From positions 1 to 64,000 of the forward strand of contig NZ_BBVD01000019.1 in NCBI RefSeq assembly GCF_000964545.1: DNA of 64,000 nucleotides, read 5' to 3'. The first letter of the stretch is position 1, and the number at the start of each line of letters is the position of its first letter. Below, in pieces: positions 45,002 to 53,896 of this stretch. Below the pieces are notes generated by a model. That model was not told where the DNA came from. It saw only the letters and a program-made list of their open reading frames with translations, and made no database searches. The position numbers and the translations under genes were made by a program. Source of the DNA: Comamonas thiooxydans (lineage in GTDB: Bacteria > Pseudomonadota > Gammaproteobacteria > Burkholderiales > Burkholderiaceae_C).

Positions 45002-45997
45002 ATGAGTCAGATCACGCATCAAGCCATTGTCATGACGGAATACGGAGGCCCCGAGGTCCTGCAGATCGCCTCGGTCGCTTCGCCGCCGCTGACGGCTGGA
45101 CAGGTGCGCGTGCGGCACACGCGCATTGGCGTGAACTTTCACGATATCTATGTGCGCTCCGGGCTTTACAAGACGCTGGCGCTGCCGGGCACGCCCGGCA
45201 TCGAAGCCGTGGGAGTGGTGGCCGAAGTGGGGGAGGGCGTGACTCGCTTCAGGCCCGGCGACCGGGTCTGCTATGTCTCTGGCGCCTATTCCATCTACGC
45301 CGCCGAGCGCGTGATTGCGGGCGACGAGCTGATTGCCGTGCCCGATGACCTCAGCGACGCGCTGGTCGCATCCAGCCTGCTGCGCGGGCTGACGGCCGAT
45401 GTGCTGCTGCACCGGGTGGCCCGGGTAGGCCAGGGATCGCGGATTCTGGTCCAGGCCGCCGGTGGTGGCATGGGGCAGATTCTGAGCCAGTGGGCCACGC
45501 AGCTGGGGGCCATGGTGATCGGCACGGCAGGCAGCGATGCCACGGCAAAAAAGGCCGACCAGGCCGGCTGCGTGGAGGTGATCCGCTATCGCGGCGTGGG
45601 CGCCCAGGATGTGGCTGTGCGTGTGCAGCAGTTGACCGGCGGCGAAGGCGTGGATGTGGCTTATGACGGCGTGGGCAAGGACAGTTTCGATGCCTCGCTG
45701 GCCAGTCTGGGCATCGGCGGCCAGCTGGTGATGTACGGACAGTCTTCCGGTCCGGTGCCGCCGCTGGAGATTGCGCGTCTGGCCGCCAAGTCGAACAGCG
45801 TGTGCCGGCCCATGGTGTTTCATTTCGTCAAAAAGCCCAGAGAGCGCGATGCCATGGCCGCGCGCCTGTTCGAGGCGCTGCGCAAAAAGCATTTCCGCAT
45901 GGGCGAGCCGCAGGAGTTTGCGCTGGCCGATGCCGCGCAGGCCCACCGGCAACTGGAGGCGCATGGCGCCCAGCAGCCCATCTTGCTCGTGCCCTGA
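45002..45997 (+). CDS. quinone oxidoreductase, zinc-independent MDR family (QorA-like)
   Basis: 331 residues. A GroES-like N-terminal domain (GGPEVLQIASV, GVNFHDIYVRSGLY, PGIEAVGVVAEVGEG) is followed by a Rossmann domain with the NADPH motif AAGGGMGQILSQWA. No zinc ligands are present, as expected for NADPH:quinone reductases. AAGGAG lies eight bases before ATG 45002. Divergent from rhlE. Confidence 0.9.
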   Translation: MSQITHQAIVMTEYGGPEVLQIASVASPPLTAGQVRVRHTRIGVNFHDIYVRSGLYKTLALPGTPGIEAVGVVAEVGEGVTRFRPGDRVCYVSGAYSIYAAERVIAGDELIAVPDDLSDALVASSLLRGLTADVLLHRVARVGQGSRILVQAAGGGMGQILSQWATQLGAMVIGTAGSDATAKKADQAGCVEVIRYRGVGAQDVAVRVQQLTGGEGVDVAYDGVGKDSFDASLASLGIGGQLVMYGQSSGPVPPLEIARLAAKSNSVCRPMVFHFVKKPRERDAMAARLFEALRKKHFRMGEPQEFALADAAQAHRQLEAHGAQQPILLVP

Positions 45998-46021
45998 CGG
46001 GAGTGGTCTGCGGCAGCGGTC

Positions 46022-46426
46022 TTACTGCGCGCCGGCTTGGGGTCGTGGCAGATAGACCTCGTGCCACAGGCTGACTTTTCCATGCTCGTCAAAGCGCATG
46101 AGCAGCATGGCGACAAAGTGCTGGGCGCTGCCATCTGCCTTGGTGATGCAGACATCCATGGAAAAGACCACGGAGTCTTCGTCGGCCGTGGTGTGCCGGA
46201 TGTCGTAGCGAATGCCTTCCATGTCCTGCTTCATGCCTTCGAGAAATTCGCGATAGCTCTCGAGGTCCGCTGCATAGTGGCGGCCGTTGGGCTCGACCAC
46301 GAATTGCTCGGCAAAGCATTCGGCGACCTGCTCGCGGCTCAGCGTGGTGTGACGACTCAGGTGGCGCTGGTTCCAGTCGAGCACGGCATGGGCCAGCTCC
46401 AGATTGCGTTGTCGTTTTGCGTGCAT
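46022..46426 (-). CDS. NTF2/SnoaL-like small protein
   Basis: 134 residues from ATG 46426 (longer starts at 46474 and 46489 exist; none has a clear ribosome site). The pattern LDWNQRHLS...VAECFAEQFVVEPNGRHYAA, YREFLEGMKQDMEGIRYDIRHTTADED and MLLMRFDEHGKVSLWHEVYLP fits the cone-shaped NTF2-like fold (SnoaL family). Function unknown. Converges with the quinone reductase gene. Confidence 0.75.
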   Translation of the reverse strand: MHAKRQRNLELAHAVLDWNQRHLSRHTTLSREQVAECFAEQFVVEPNGRHYAADLESYREFLEGMKQDMEGIRYDIRHTTADEDSVVFSMDVCITKADGSAQHFVAMLLMRFDEHGKVSLWHEVYLPRPQAGAQ

Positions 46427-46492
46427 GAAGACCAGTATAGAAGAGCCGATTCCGGGTTCGCTCCGCATTTCTGACATGGACCGATTCATAAA

Positions 46493-46530
46493 TTTCTATA
46501 GCGGCTAGCGCTTTGTATCAATGGATACTG
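46493..46530. repeat. degenerate dispersed intergenic repeat, copy 3
   Basis: TTTCTATAGCGGCTAGCGCT followed by TTGTATCAATGG, related to the AGC-rich repeat elements at 25611 and 32769. Located between the NTF2-like gene and the gltA terminator. Confidence 0.45.
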
Positions 46531-46609
46531 AGATGATTCACACTTGAAATCGACCTGTGTCTTGCGTAACCAGCTATGGTTTTACCAAGGCTGAGATCGG
46601 GGGGCACGT

Positions 46610-46646
46610 AAAAAAGCCCGCGGACTTTGCAGTCTGCGGGCTTTTT
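46610..46646. terminator. terminator after gltA
   Basis: AAAAAGCCCGC...GACT / AGTC...GCGGGCTTTTT, a long hairpin with A and T runs on the two sides. It closes the sdhCDABE-gltA operon on the minus strand. Confidence 0.92.
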
Positions 46647-46686
46647 GCCACCCTGAGACCCGGAAATCCGGGCCTGGGTGTGCCGA

Positions 46687-47997
46687 TCAACGCTGAGCGA
46701 TAGGCTTGACGTCGCGCGACACGGAGCCGGTGAACAACTGGCGGGGACGGCCGATCTTGTACTCGGGGTCGGCCATTTGTTCGTTGAGCTGAGCGATCCA
46801 GCCCACGGTACGGGCCAGCGCGAAGATGCCGGTGAACAGGTTGACGGGGATGCCGATGGCGCGCTGCACGATGCCGGAGTAGAAGTCCACGTTGGGGTAG
46901 AGCTTGCGCTGGACGAAGTAGTCGTCTTCCAGGGCAATCTTTTCCAGCTTCTTGGCCAGGGCGAACAGGGGATCGTTTTCCAGACCCAGCTCGGCCAGGA
47001 TTTCGTTGCAGGTTTCCTGCATCAGCTTGGCGCGGGGGTCGTAGTTCTTGTAGACGCGGTGGCCAAAGCCCATCAGCTTCACGCCGCTGGTCTTGTCCTT
47101 GACCTGTTCCATGAACTCGCCGACCTTTTCGATGCCGCCGTTGGCCTGGATGCCTTCCAGCATGTTCAGGCAGGCTTCGTTGGCGCCGCCGTGGGCAGGG
47201 CCCCACAGACAGGCCACACCAGCGGAGATGGCCGCGAAGGGGTTGGTGCCCGACGAACCGCACAGACGCACGGTGGAGGTCGAAGCGTTCTGCTCGTGGT
47301 CGGCGTGCAGGATGAAGATGCGGTCCAGAGCGCGCTCAACCACGGGGTTGACCTTGTACTCTTCGCAGGGGTTGCCGAACATCATGCGCATGAAGTTGCC
47401 GGCATACGACAGGTCGTTCTTGGGGTACATGTAGGGCTGGCCCATACCGTACTTGTATGCCATGGCGACCAGCGTAGGCATCTTGGCGATCAGGCGGATC
47501 GCAGCGATGTTGCGGTGCTCTGGGTTGGTGATGTCGGTGCTGTCGTGGTAGAAGGCCGACATGCCGCCCACCAGACCGGTCAGCACGGCCATGGGGTGAG
47601 CGTCACGACGGAAGCCGCGCAGGAAGAACTGCATCTGCTCGTTGACCATGGTGTGCTTGGTCACCAGCTCTTCGAAGTTGGCCTTTTCCTTCTCGTTGGG
47701 CAGTTCCCCGTACAGCAGCAGGTAGCAGGTTTCCAGGAAGTTGCAGTTCTTGGCCAGTTGTTCGATGGGGTAGCCGCGGTACAGCAGCTCGCCCTTGTCG
47801 CCATCAATGTAGGTAATGGCGGATTGGCAGGCGGCGGTAGAGAGGAAGCCCGGGTCATACGTGAACATGCCAGTCTGGGCATAGAGCTTGCGGATGTCGA
47901 TCACATCCGGGCCGATATTGCCCTGGTACACCGGCATTTCCACACTGGGAGCGCCATTGCTGAAAGACAGCGTTGCTTTGTTGTCAGCGAGTTTCAT
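46687..47997 (-). CDS. gltA: citrate synthase (type II)
   Basis: 436 residues, hexameric-type citrate synthase condensing oxaloacetate and acetyl-CoA. Landmarks are ITYIDGDKGELLYRGYPIEQLA, DHEQNASTSTVRLCGSSGTNPFAAI, GPAHGGANEACLNML and FGHRVYKNYDPRA, covering the catalytic His and Asp regions. TTG 48003 is the limit of the frame, but ATG 47997 is better placed relative to AAGGAAG. Last gene of the sdh operon, 30 bases after sdhE. Confidence 0.96.
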   Translation of the reverse strand: MKLADNKATLSFSNGAPSVEMPVYQGNIGPDVIDIRKLYAQTGMFTYDPGFLSTAACQSAITYIDGDKGELLYRGYPIEQLAKNCNFLETCYLLLYGELPNEKEKANFEELVTKHTMVNEQMQFFLRGFRRDAHPMAVLTGLVGGMSAFYHDSTDITNPEHRNIAAIRLIAKMPTLVAMAYKYGMGQPYMYPKNDLSYAGNFMRMMFGNPCEEYKVNPVVERALDRIFILHADHEQNASTSTVRLCGSSGTNPFAAISAGVACLWGPAHGGANEACLNMLEGIQANGGIEKVGEFMEQVKDKTSGVKLMGFGHRVYKNYDPRAKLMQETCNEILAELGLENDPLFALAKKLEKIALEDDYFVQRKLYPNVDFYSGIVQRAIGIPVNLFTGIFALARTVGWIAQLNEQMADPEYKIGRPRQLFTGSVSRDVKPIAQR

Positions 47998-48027
47998 TTC
48001 CAAACTTCCTTCTCTAGTTTGCCTAGC

Positions 48028-48321
48028 CTACTGGGGACAGTTACCGGGCTGGCGCTTGCGCACCATCTCCAGCACTTCCCTGACTTCTTGGGTATCGAGT
48101 TGTCCTTCAGGTTCCTTGCGACGCAAGAAAAGATCCATCAGGTCGTTGTCTGCCAGATCCATCAAGGCAGACAGGCCAGTCGCGTGTCTCCGCGTGAGCT
48201 GGCTTCCGTAGGTGGCGAAGAACTGCTCGATGAACAGATCGTTCTCAACCAGACCACGGCGGCTGCGCCACCTCAGCAGGTCGCGCTCACGTTCGTCGAG
48301 CAGAGTATTCGTCATCAGCAT
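48028..48321 (-). CDS. sdhE: SdhE, FAD assembly factor for succinate dehydrogenase
   Basis: A 97-residue SdhE/YgfY (DUF339) protein. The conserved RSRRGLVENDLFIEQFF (RGxxE FAD-transfer motif) and LMDLADNDLMDLFL are seen. It promotes covalent attachment of FAD to SdhA. The ATG at 48321 overlaps the sdhB stop by one base (TGATG); a second ATG at 48315 is possible. Confidence 0.92.
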   Translation of the reverse strand: MLMTNTLLDERERDLLRWRSRRGLVENDLFIEQFFATYGSQLTRRHATGLSALMDLADNDLMDLFLRRKEPEGQLDTQEVREVLEMVRKRQPGNCPQ

Positions 48322-49025
48322 CAGACGGTTCGACGAACCATCAGCTCCTTGATCTTGCCAATGGCTGCTGTGGGGTTCAGGTGCTTGGGGCACACGTCCA
48401 CGCAGTTCATGATGGTGTGGCAGCGGAAGAGGCGGTAAGGATCTTCCAGATTGTCAAGGCGCTCGCCCGTGGCTGTGTCGCGGCTGTCCGCGATGAAGCG
48501 GTAAGCCTGCAGCAGACCGGCCGGGCCCACGAACTTGTCGGGGTTCCACCAGAACGAGGGGCAGCTGGTGGAGCAGCTGGCGCACAGAATGCACTCGTAC
48601 AGGCCGTTGAGCTCTTCGCGCTCTTCGGGCGACTGCAGGCGCTCCTTGCTGGGCGATGCGTAGACATCGCTTTGCAGGTAGGGCTTGATCGAGTGGTACT
48701 GCTTGAAGAACTGGGTCATGTCCACGATCAGATCGCGGATGACGGGCAGGCCGGGCAGGGGCTTGAGAACGATGTCGCCCTTGAGGGTGTTCATGTTCGT
48801 CAGGCAGGCCAGACCGTTCTTGCCGTTGATGTTCATGGCGTCGGAGCCGCACACGCCTTCACGGCAGGAGCGACGGAAGGCGATGGAAGGATCCATGGCC
48901 TTGAGCTTGACCAGGGCGTCCAGCAGCATGCGCTCGTGACCGTCCAGCTCCACTTGCACTGTTTGCATGTAGGGCTTGGCGTCTTTATCCGGATCGTAGC
49001 GGTAGATTTTGAATGTGCGCTTCAT
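48321..49025 (-). CDS. sdhB: succinate dehydrogenase iron-sulfur subunit
   Basis: 234 residues. It carries the 2Fe-2S cysteines (SCREGVCGSDAMNINGKNGLAC), the 4Fe-4S/3Fe-4S motifs (CILCASCSTSCPSFWWN; CHTIMNCVDVCPKHLNP), and passes electrons from SdhA to ubiquinone. It is 27 bases downstream of sdhA and couples to sdhE by overlap. Confidence 0.97.
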   Translation of the reverse strand: MKRTFKIYRYDPDKDAKPYMQTVQVELDGHERMLLDALVKLKAMDPSIAFRRSCREGVCGSDAMNINGKNGLACLTNMNTLKGDIVLKPLPGLPVIRDLIVDMTQFFKQYHSIKPYLQSDVYASPSKERLQSPEEREELNGLYECILCASCSTSCPSFWWNPDKFVGPAGLLQAYRFIADSRDTATGERLDNLEDPYRLFRCHTIMNCVDVCPKHLNPTAAIGKIKELMVRRTV

Positions 49026-49052
49026 TTTGATCTTCTCTCGTGGGCTGCTGAA

Positions 49053-50858
49053 TTAGAACGTGCGGACCTTGGGAGGAACGCTGGCAACGGTCAGGGGCTT
49101 GAGGTTCACAGGCTTGTAGGTCAGGCTGTTGGTCGCGCTGTCCCACAGGGTGTGCTTGAGCCATTCCTTGTCGTTGCGGCCCAGGGGGAATTCGGCGTGG
49201 TCGGCAGGGTGCTCGTAGTCGTACACGGTGTGTGCACCACGGCATTCCTTGCGGGCTGCGGCCGAGGTCATGGTGGCTTGTGCCACTTCGATCAGGTTGT
49301 CCACTTCCAGGGCTTCCATGCGAGCGGTGTTCCACACCATGGACTTGTCCTTCAGGGTCACGGAGCCGACCTTGTCGCGGATCGCGTTGATCTTGGCGAC
49401 GCCTTCGTCCATGCTCTTTTGCGTGCGGAACACACCAGCATGAGTCTGCATGGATTGACGGATCTCGCCAGCGACGTCCTGGGCGTACGTGCCGTCCTTG
49501 GAGTCCTGCAGCTGGTTGAGGCGGGCCAGGGTGCGGTCGGCGCCATCGGCGGGCACTTCGTGGTGAGCTCCGAAGCCGTTGACGAATTCCACGATGTGCT
49601 TGCCGGCAGACTTGCCGAAGACCAGCAGATCCAGCAGCGAGTTGGTGCCCAGGCGGTTGGCGCCGTGCACGGACACGCACGAGCATTCGCCCACGGCGTA
49701 GAGACCGTTGACCACATTGTTCTGCTGACCGTCCCAGACCACGACCTGACCGTTGATGTTGGTCGGGATGCCGCCCATCTGGTAGTGGATGGTGGGAACC
49801 ACGGGAATGGGTTCCTTGGTGATGTCCACGTTGGCGAAGTTGTGGCCGATTTCTTCCACGGAAGGCAGACGCTTGCGGATGGTTTCGGCACCCAGGTGGT
49901 CCAGCTTCATCAGGATGTAGTCCTTGTTGGGCCCGCAGCCGCGACCTTCCTTGATTTCCTGGTCCATCGAACGCGACACGAAGTCACGCGGTGCCAGATC
50001 CTTCAGCGTGGGAGCGTAACGCTCCATGAAGCGCTCGCCTTCGCTATTCAAAAGAATAGCGCCTTCGCCGCGGCAGCCTTCGGTCAGCAGCACGCCGGCA
50101 CCGGCCACGCCGGTGGGGTGGAACTGCCAGAACTCCATGTCCTGCAGCGGGATGCCGGCGCGAGCAGCCATGCCCAGGCCGTCACCGGTGTTGATGAAGG
50201 CATTGGTCGAAGCCTGGAAGATTCGACCGGCGCCGCCGGTGGCCAGCAGCACGGCCTTGGCGTGCAGCTCGTACAGATCGCCGGTTTCCAGTTCCAGTGC
50301 GGTCACGCCGACCACATCGCCCTGGGTGTTGCGGATCAGGTCCAGCGCCATCCACTCCACGAAGAAGTTGGTCTTGGACTTGACGTTCTGCTGGTACAGC
50401 GTGTGCAGCATGGCGTGACCGGTACGGTCAGCGGCAGCGCAGGCGCGTTGCACGGGCTTTTCGCCGTAGTTGGCTGTGTGGCCGCCGAAGGGGCGCTGGT
50501 AGATGGTGCCGTCGGCATTGCGGTCGAAAGGCATGCCGAAGTGCTCGAGCTCGATCACGACGTTCGGCGCTTCACGGCACATGAACTCGATGGCGTCCTG
50601 GTCGCCCAGCCAGTCGGAGCCCTTGATGGTGTCGTAGAAGTGATAGTGCCAGTTGTCTTCGCTCATATTGCCCAGCGAAGCGGACACGCCGCCCTGGGCG
50701 GCCACAGTGTGCGAGCGAGTGGGGAAAACCTTGGACAGCGAGGCGACGGACAGACCGGCGCGCGACAGTTCCAGCGCAGCGCGCAGGCCGGAGCCGCCGG
50801 CACCGACGATCACGACGTCAAACTTGCGCTTGGTGATATTTGCTTTGGAGTAGCTCAT
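49053..50858 (-). CDS. sdhA: succinate dehydrogenase flavoprotein subunit
   Basis: 601 residues. The FAD motif VVIVGAGGSGLRAALEL, the covalent FAD histidine in FPTRSHTVAAQGG, active-site HPTGVAGAG and GCRGEGAILLNSEGERFMERY, and GANRLGTNSLLDLLVFGKSAG are all present. It oxidises succinate to fumarate. Confidence 0.97.
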   Translation of the reverse strand: MSYSKANITKRKFDVVIVGAGGSGLRAALELSRAGLSVASLSKVFPTRSHTVAAQGGVSASLGNMSEDNWHYHFYDTIKGSDWLGDQDAIEFMCREAPNVVIELEHFGMPFDRNADGTIYQRPFGGHTANYGEKPVQRACAAADRTGHAMLHTLYQQNVKSKTNFFVEWMALDLIRNTQGDVVGVTALELETGDLYELHAKAVLLATGGAGRIFQASTNAFINTGDGLGMAARAGIPLQDMEFWQFHPTGVAGAGVLLTEGCRGEGAILLNSEGERFMERYAPTLKDLAPRDFVSRSMDQEIKEGRGCGPNKDYILMKLDHLGAETIRKRLPSVEEIGHNFANVDITKEPIPVVPTIHYQMGGIPTNINGQVVVWDGQQNNVVNGLYAVGECSCVSVHGANRLGTNSLLDLLVFGKSAGKHIVEFVNGFGAHHEVPADGADRTLARLNQLQDSKDGTYAQDVAGEIRQSMQTHAGVFRTQKSMDEGVAKINAIRDKVGSVTLKDKSMVWNTARMEALEVDNLIEVAQATMTSAAARKECRGAHTVYDYEHPADHAEFPLGRNDKEWLKHTLWDSATNSLTYKPVNLKPLTVASVPPKVRTF

Positions 50859-50891
50859 TCTTAACCTTCAATCGTGGAGACTGTGTCTCAA

Positions 50892-51257
50892 TCAGAGACG
50901 CCACAGAACCTGGATGCCCCAGCCGATGCAGCCGACCAGCCAGACAATGGTGACCACTTGCAGTGCAAGGCGCAGGCCCACGGGCTTGACGTAGTCCATC
51001 CAGATGTCACGCACGCCGATCCAGGCATGCCAGCCCAGAGCCACGAAGAGGGCCAGGGTCAGAAACTTCATCCACTGGGGAGCAAAAATGCCGGCCCACT
51101 GCTCGTAGCCCACGGGGCCGCCGACCGTCAGAAAGCGCACCAGCAGCACAACGGTGTACAGCGCCATCAGGACGGCGGTAGAGCGTTGAGCCAGAAAGTC
51201 GCGGGTGCCATAGTGCGCACCGACAACGGTGCGCTTGGAGCCGTAATTCACGGACAT
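50892..51257 (-). CDS. sdhD: succinate dehydrogenase membrane anchor subunit
   Basis: 121 residues, three helices. AHYGTRDFLAQRSTAVLMAL and FVALGWHAWIGVRDIWMDYVKP include the quinone/haem-site Ser/Arg and the DxxxDY pattern. AAGGAA lies before ATG 51257; the frame is open to 51356. Confidence 0.92.
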   Translation of the reverse strand: MSVNYGSKRTVVGAHYGTRDFLAQRSTAVLMALYTVVLLVRFLTVGGPVGYEQWAGIFAPQWMKFLTLALFVALGWHAWIGVRDIWMDYVKPVGLRLALQVVTIVWLVGCIGWGIQVLWRL

Positions 51258-51298
51258 GGTTGTTTCCTTATCGTGAGGTGTTATTGACTGGGCGCTGA

Positions 51299-51724
51299 TC
51301 AGTACAGGCCGAACAGCTTGGCGCCAAGCACCACGGTCAGGGCAACACTGATGCACAGAACGACGGCGGCGGTGGACTTGCCGGTCTGCTTGTTCACCGC
51401 GTGGTGGTTCACGTCCATCACCAGATGGCGGACACCTGCGCAGAAGTGGTGCAGATAGGCCCAGATCAGTGCCAGGCAGACAAGCTTGGCAAACCAGCCA
51501 AAGGGACCTGCGAATACCGATGTGAAGGAATCAAACGAAATTTCCGACGAGATCGAGTTGTCGAACATCCAGATGATGAACGGCAGCAGGATTGCCATCA
51601 GCAGGCCGCTGACGCGGTGCAGAATGGACACAATGCCTGCCAGGGGCAGGCGATAGGTCGGTAGGTCCGAGAAGAAGTTGATATTGCGGAACTCTGGCCG
51701 CTGTTTTGCTTTTTGCTCTGTCAT
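51299..51724 (-). CDS. sdhC: succinate dehydrogenase cytochrome b556 subunit
   Basis: 141 residues and three helices. RPEFRNINFF, YRLPLAGIVSILHRVSGLLM and LHHFCAGVRHLVMDV (haem-ligand His region) are SdhC signatures. First gene of the sdhCDAB-sdhE-gltA operon. ATG 51724 fits the family start. Confidence 0.94.
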   Translation of the reverse strand: MTEQKAKQRPEFRNINFFSDLPTYRLPLAGIVSILHRVSGLLMAILLPFIIWMFDNSISSEISFDSFTSVFAGPFGWFAKLVCLALIWAYLHHFCAGVRHLVMDVNHHAVNKQTGKSTAAVVLCISVALTVVLGAKLFGLY

Positions 51725-51870
51725 GGCAGGGTACTTTCGTGGATGTAACTGCGTTGTAATCGCTAGTGCGAAGCGACACAAAATTCTATTGCAATGCAGC
51801 AGAATCCGTTAGCCGAATTTGCATAGCAGATGATTGGGTTCTGTTGCAATCAACGCTTTTACGGGGGGAT

Positions 51871-52662
51871 TCAGTTCAATGCATTGCGGTAATGATGGGT
51901 GTCGGTGCGGTACAGGCCGCGTCGTAACTCCATGGGAACATCGTTGTATGTGTAAGCAGTTCGCTCCACGCTGAGCAGTGGCGTGGTGCTGGGAATGTTC
52001 AGCAACTGGGCTTGCTCGGCATCCGGCAGAACGGCGCGAATTTTCTCGTCGGCCCGCACCATGCGCACGCCATAGTCGAGCTCGAACATTGCGTAAGTGG
52101 GGCCCTGGTAGTTGGACATCTGTTCGGCCGTCAGCCCCTTGAAGGCGTTGCCAGGCAGCCAGATGTCCTCCAAAATAGTCGGGATTGCAGCAAAGGACAG
52201 GGTGCGGCGCACATGCATCACGGCGTCGCCGGTGCGCAGGGCCAGGGCGCGGGCCACTTCGGCAGGCGCGCGCAGGCGGCGGCACTCGAGGATGTGGCGC
52301 TCTGCGCGGCCTTCGCCCTGCAGGTCGCCAGCATCGGGGCGCAGATTCAGAAAGCGGTACTGCACCTGTTGGGCGGCGTGAGTGGCTACAAACGTGCCTT
52401 TGCCCTGGCGGCGCATGACCAGATTTTCGGCAGCCAGCTCATCGATTGCCTTGCGCACCGTGCCCTGGCTGACCTTGAAGCGTGCTGCCAGCTCCATTTC
52501 ACTGGGGATCAGTTCTCCGGGGCGCCATTCGCCAGCTTCCAGACTTTGCAGGATCAGGCCCTTGATCTGCTGGTACAGAGGGCTGAAGGCTGGGGTGGAG
52601 ACGCCGGCACCACCGCTATGGCTGGCGTTGTTGTCCGGGGCTGTGTTGTGGGGGCTGGGCAT
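51871..52662 (-). CDS. GntR-family regulator (HutC subfamily), probable TCA-cycle regulator
   Basis: 263 residues from ATG 52662; a GTG at 52701 is an alternative. The N-terminal winged helix (IPSEMELAARFKVSQGTVRKAIDELAAENLVMRRQGKG, about 50-90) is followed by a UTRA effector domain as in HutC. It lies upstream of sdhC on the same strand and divergent from mdh, within a TCA gene cluster. The spacer to mdh contains a palindrome and repeated ATAAGAC motifs. It therefore probably controls mdh and/or sdh-gltA in response to a TCA intermediate; this is inference. Confidence 0.82.
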   Translation of the reverse strand: MPSPHNTAPDNNASHSGGAGVSTPAFSPLYQQIKGLILQSLEAGEWRPGELIPSEMELAARFKVSQGTVRKAIDELAAENLVMRRQGKGTFVATHAAQQVQYRFLNLRPDAGDLQGEGRAERHILECRRLRAPAEVARALALRTGDAVMHVRRTLSFAAIPTILEDIWLPGNAFKGLTAEQMSNYQGPTYAMFELDYGVRMVRADEKIRAVLPDAEQAQLLNIPSTTPLLSVERTAYTYNDVPMELRRGLYRTDTHHYRNALN

Positions 52663-52744
52663 AGTTGGTTTTGAAGGTATCGCCTCCGCGATGCGATGCA
52701 CAAAAAACAGTCGATTTGACTCTGGTCGCTAAGTGAAGATCATA

Positions 52745-52766
52745 TCTTATATAAGACATAAGACAA
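52745..52766. promoter_or_regulatory. probable operator of the GntR-family regulator
   Basis: TCTTATATAAGA is a perfect 12-bp palindrome (52745-52756), and ATAAGAC is repeated directly (52751-52757, 52758-52764). AT-rich location in the divergent mdh/regulator spacer. Confidence 0.5.
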
Positions 52767-52892
52767 ATTGACCGGGCTTTGATTTCAGCAGTACACTTGC
52801 CGCATGTTTGCGGAGCTTGCGCTACTGGTGGTTACGCTGGTGCAACCTGGCGCCCATAACATCTCAATTTTTTCCAATCTTGGAGTTTCACC

Positions 52893-53882
52893 ATGAGCAA
52901 GAAGCCCGTCCGTGTCGCCGTTACCGGCGCAGCTGGCCAAATCGGTTACGCCCTGTTGTTCCGCATCGCCTCCGGCGAAATGCTGGGTAAAGATCAGCCC
53001 GTTATTCTGCAACTGCTGGAAATCCCCGACGAAAAGGCTCAAAACGCTCTGAAGGGCGTGATCATGGAGCTGGAAGACTGCGCCTTCCCCTTGCTGGCCG
53101 GCATCGAAGCCCACGCCGACCCCATGACCGCCTTCAAGGACACCGACTACGCTCTGCTGGTGGGTGCCCGTCCTCGTGGCCCCGGCATGGAACGTGCTGA
53201 CCTGCTGGCTGCCAACGCCCAGATCTTCACCGCCCAGGGCAAGGCTCTGAACGCCGTGGCTTCGCGCAATGTCAAGGTTCTGGTGGTCGGCAACCCCGCC
53301 AACACCAATGCTTACATCGCCATGAAGTCGGCTCCCGATCTGCCCGCCAAGAACTTCACCGCCATGCTGCGCCTGGACCACAACCGCGCTGCTTCCCAGC
53401 TGGCTGCCAAGGGCGGCTTCAAGGTCGGCGACATCAAGAAGCTGACCGTGTGGGGCAACCACTCGCCCACCATGTACGCCGACTACCGCTTCGCCACCGT
53501 GGACGGCAAGTCCGTGAAGGAAGCCATCAACGACCAGGAATGGAATGCCAACGTGTTCCTGCCCACCGTGGGCAAGCGCGGCGCCGCCATCATCGCTGCT
53601 CGCGGTCTGTCGTCGGCTGCTTCGGCTGCCAACGCTGCCATCGATCACATGCGTGACTGGGCCCTGGGCTCCAACGGCGAATGGGTCACCATGGGCGTGC
53701 CTTCCAACGGCGAGTACGGCATCCCCGCCGGTATCGTGTTCGGTTTCCCCGTGACCACCACAGCTGACGGCGAATACAAGATCGTCGAAGGTCTGGAAAT
53801 CGACGCCTTCTCGCAAGAGTGCATCAACAAGACTCTGGCTGAGCTGCAAGGCGAGCAGGACGGCGTCAAGCACCTGCTGTAA
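52893..53882 (+). CDS. mdh: malate dehydrogenase
   Basis: 329 residues, NAD-dependent, of the group closer to cytosolic/chloroplast-type enzymes. NAD motif VAVTGAAGQIGYAL, GARPRGPGMERADLL (substrate-binding arginines), VVGNPANTNA and the catalytic His in TVWGNHSPTMYADY are present. GGAG lies seven bases before the ATG. First gene of the rightward TCA block. Confidence 0.96.
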   Translation: MSKKPVRVAVTGAAGQIGYALLFRIASGEMLGKDQPVILQLLEIPDEKAQNALKGVIMELEDCAFPLLAGIEAHADPMTAFKDTDYALLVGARPRGPGMERADLLAANAQIFTAQGKALNAVASRNVKVLVVGNPANTNAYIAMKSAPDLPAKNFTAMLRLDHNRAASQLAAKGGFKVGDIKKLTVWGNHSPTMYADYRFATVDGKSVKEAINDQEWNANVFLPTVGKRGAAIIAARGLSSAASAANAAIDHMRDWALGSNGEWVTMGVPSNGEYGIPAGIVFGFPVTTTADGEYKIVEGLEIDAFSQECINKTLAELQGEQDGVKHLL

Positions 53883-53896
53883 TCAGCGCAAAACCT

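Noticed and set aside
48381..50864. 827-codon plus-strand open frame opposite sdhA and sdhB
   Set aside because: Antisense to highly conserved succinate dehydrogenase genes; long only because of the high GC of the third codon positions.
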